Below are positions 63,896 to 64,000 of a stretch of DNA of 64,000 bases, piece by piece. Position 1 is the stretch's first letter; every line of letters starts with the position of its first letter. The position numbers and the translations under genes were made by a program. The DNA lies in contig JAWQFJ010001307.1 of the NCBI GenBank assembly GCA_034096865.1, positions 152,619 through 216,618 on the forward strand, read 5' to 3'. This DNA comes from Theodoxus fluviatilis. Lineage: Eukaryota; Mollusca; Gastropoda; Cycloneritida; Neritidae. The notes beneath the pieces were generated by a model. The model was not told the origin of the DNA, searched no databases, and saw nothing but the letters and a program-made list of their open reading frames with translations.

Positions 63896-63930
63896 CAGGC
63901 AGGCAGACAGACAGGCAGCCAGGCAGACAG
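63807..63930. repeat. (GA)n followed by GGCA/GACA units
   Basis: About 42 GA units (63807-63892), then about eight irregular GGCA and GACA units. Confidence 0.96.
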
Positions 63931-63965
63931 ACAAAACTATACAGATAGGCAGACAAGTACGCGCG

Positions 63966-63968
<3 letters not shown>

Positions 63969-64000
<32 letters not shown>
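63969..64000. repeat. (CA)n microsatellite, cut by window end
   Basis: At least 15 CA units run to the last base of the window. Confidence 0.95.

Overview
The window is eukaryotic, intron-rich, repeat-rich DNA, most likely from a mollusc and probably a marine gastropod. That inference rests on the CLASP exons with phased GT-AG introns, the GTGACCTTGACCTTGA / CAAGGTCAAGGTCA dispersed repeat family I associate with gastropod genomes, and very long CA, GA and GACA microsatellites. Host species and genome context are not stated in the sequence. A 10-base N gap at 36491-36500 marks an assembly join.

One real protein-coding gene can be reconstructed: a CLASP-family (CLIP-associating protein, Orbit/Mast) microtubule-stabilising gene on the minus strand. 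Ten exons between 31382 and 19000 join with matching phase at all nine junctions into 446 uninterrupted codons. They encode the end of the linker after TOG1, the whole TOG2 domain, and the start of the Ser/Arg-rich linker. A 39-bp phase-neutral microexon (28246-28284) and a candidate alternative first exon (29284-29395) lie in the 5.5-kb intron. TOG1 (expected above 31.4 kb), TOG3 and the C-terminal CLIP-interacting domain (expected below 19 kb) were not found, so the gene is partial here or has very long introns.

Layout: 465-2728 is a 26/27-bp minisatellite whose middle third is inverted. 7316-9154 is a hAT-like DNA transposon remnant with a zinc-finger fragment, interrupted by a GACCTTGACCTTG-type repeat and poly-G tracts. 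10.3-16.7 kb is mostly unassigned, with a weak candidate exon, a 251-codon orphan ORF and small tandem repeats. 19.0-31.4 kb is CLASP, whose introns hold a LINE fragment, a 51-bp minisatellite and a 277-bp GGA/GAA triplet tract. 33665-33889 is a MITE with near-perfect terminal inverted repeats. 36.5-49 kb is almost free of dinucleotide microsatellites and has no recognisable gene. 49-64 kb is dominated by microsatellites and contains a dead, 5'-truncated LINE (51952-53237) held exactly between two (GA)n tracts.

No rRNA, convincing tRNA, CRISPR or bacterial feature was seen. Most open frames elsewhere are translations of simple repeats (poly-Ser/Leu, Cys-Val, Thr-His, Arg-Glu) and are not annotated as genes.
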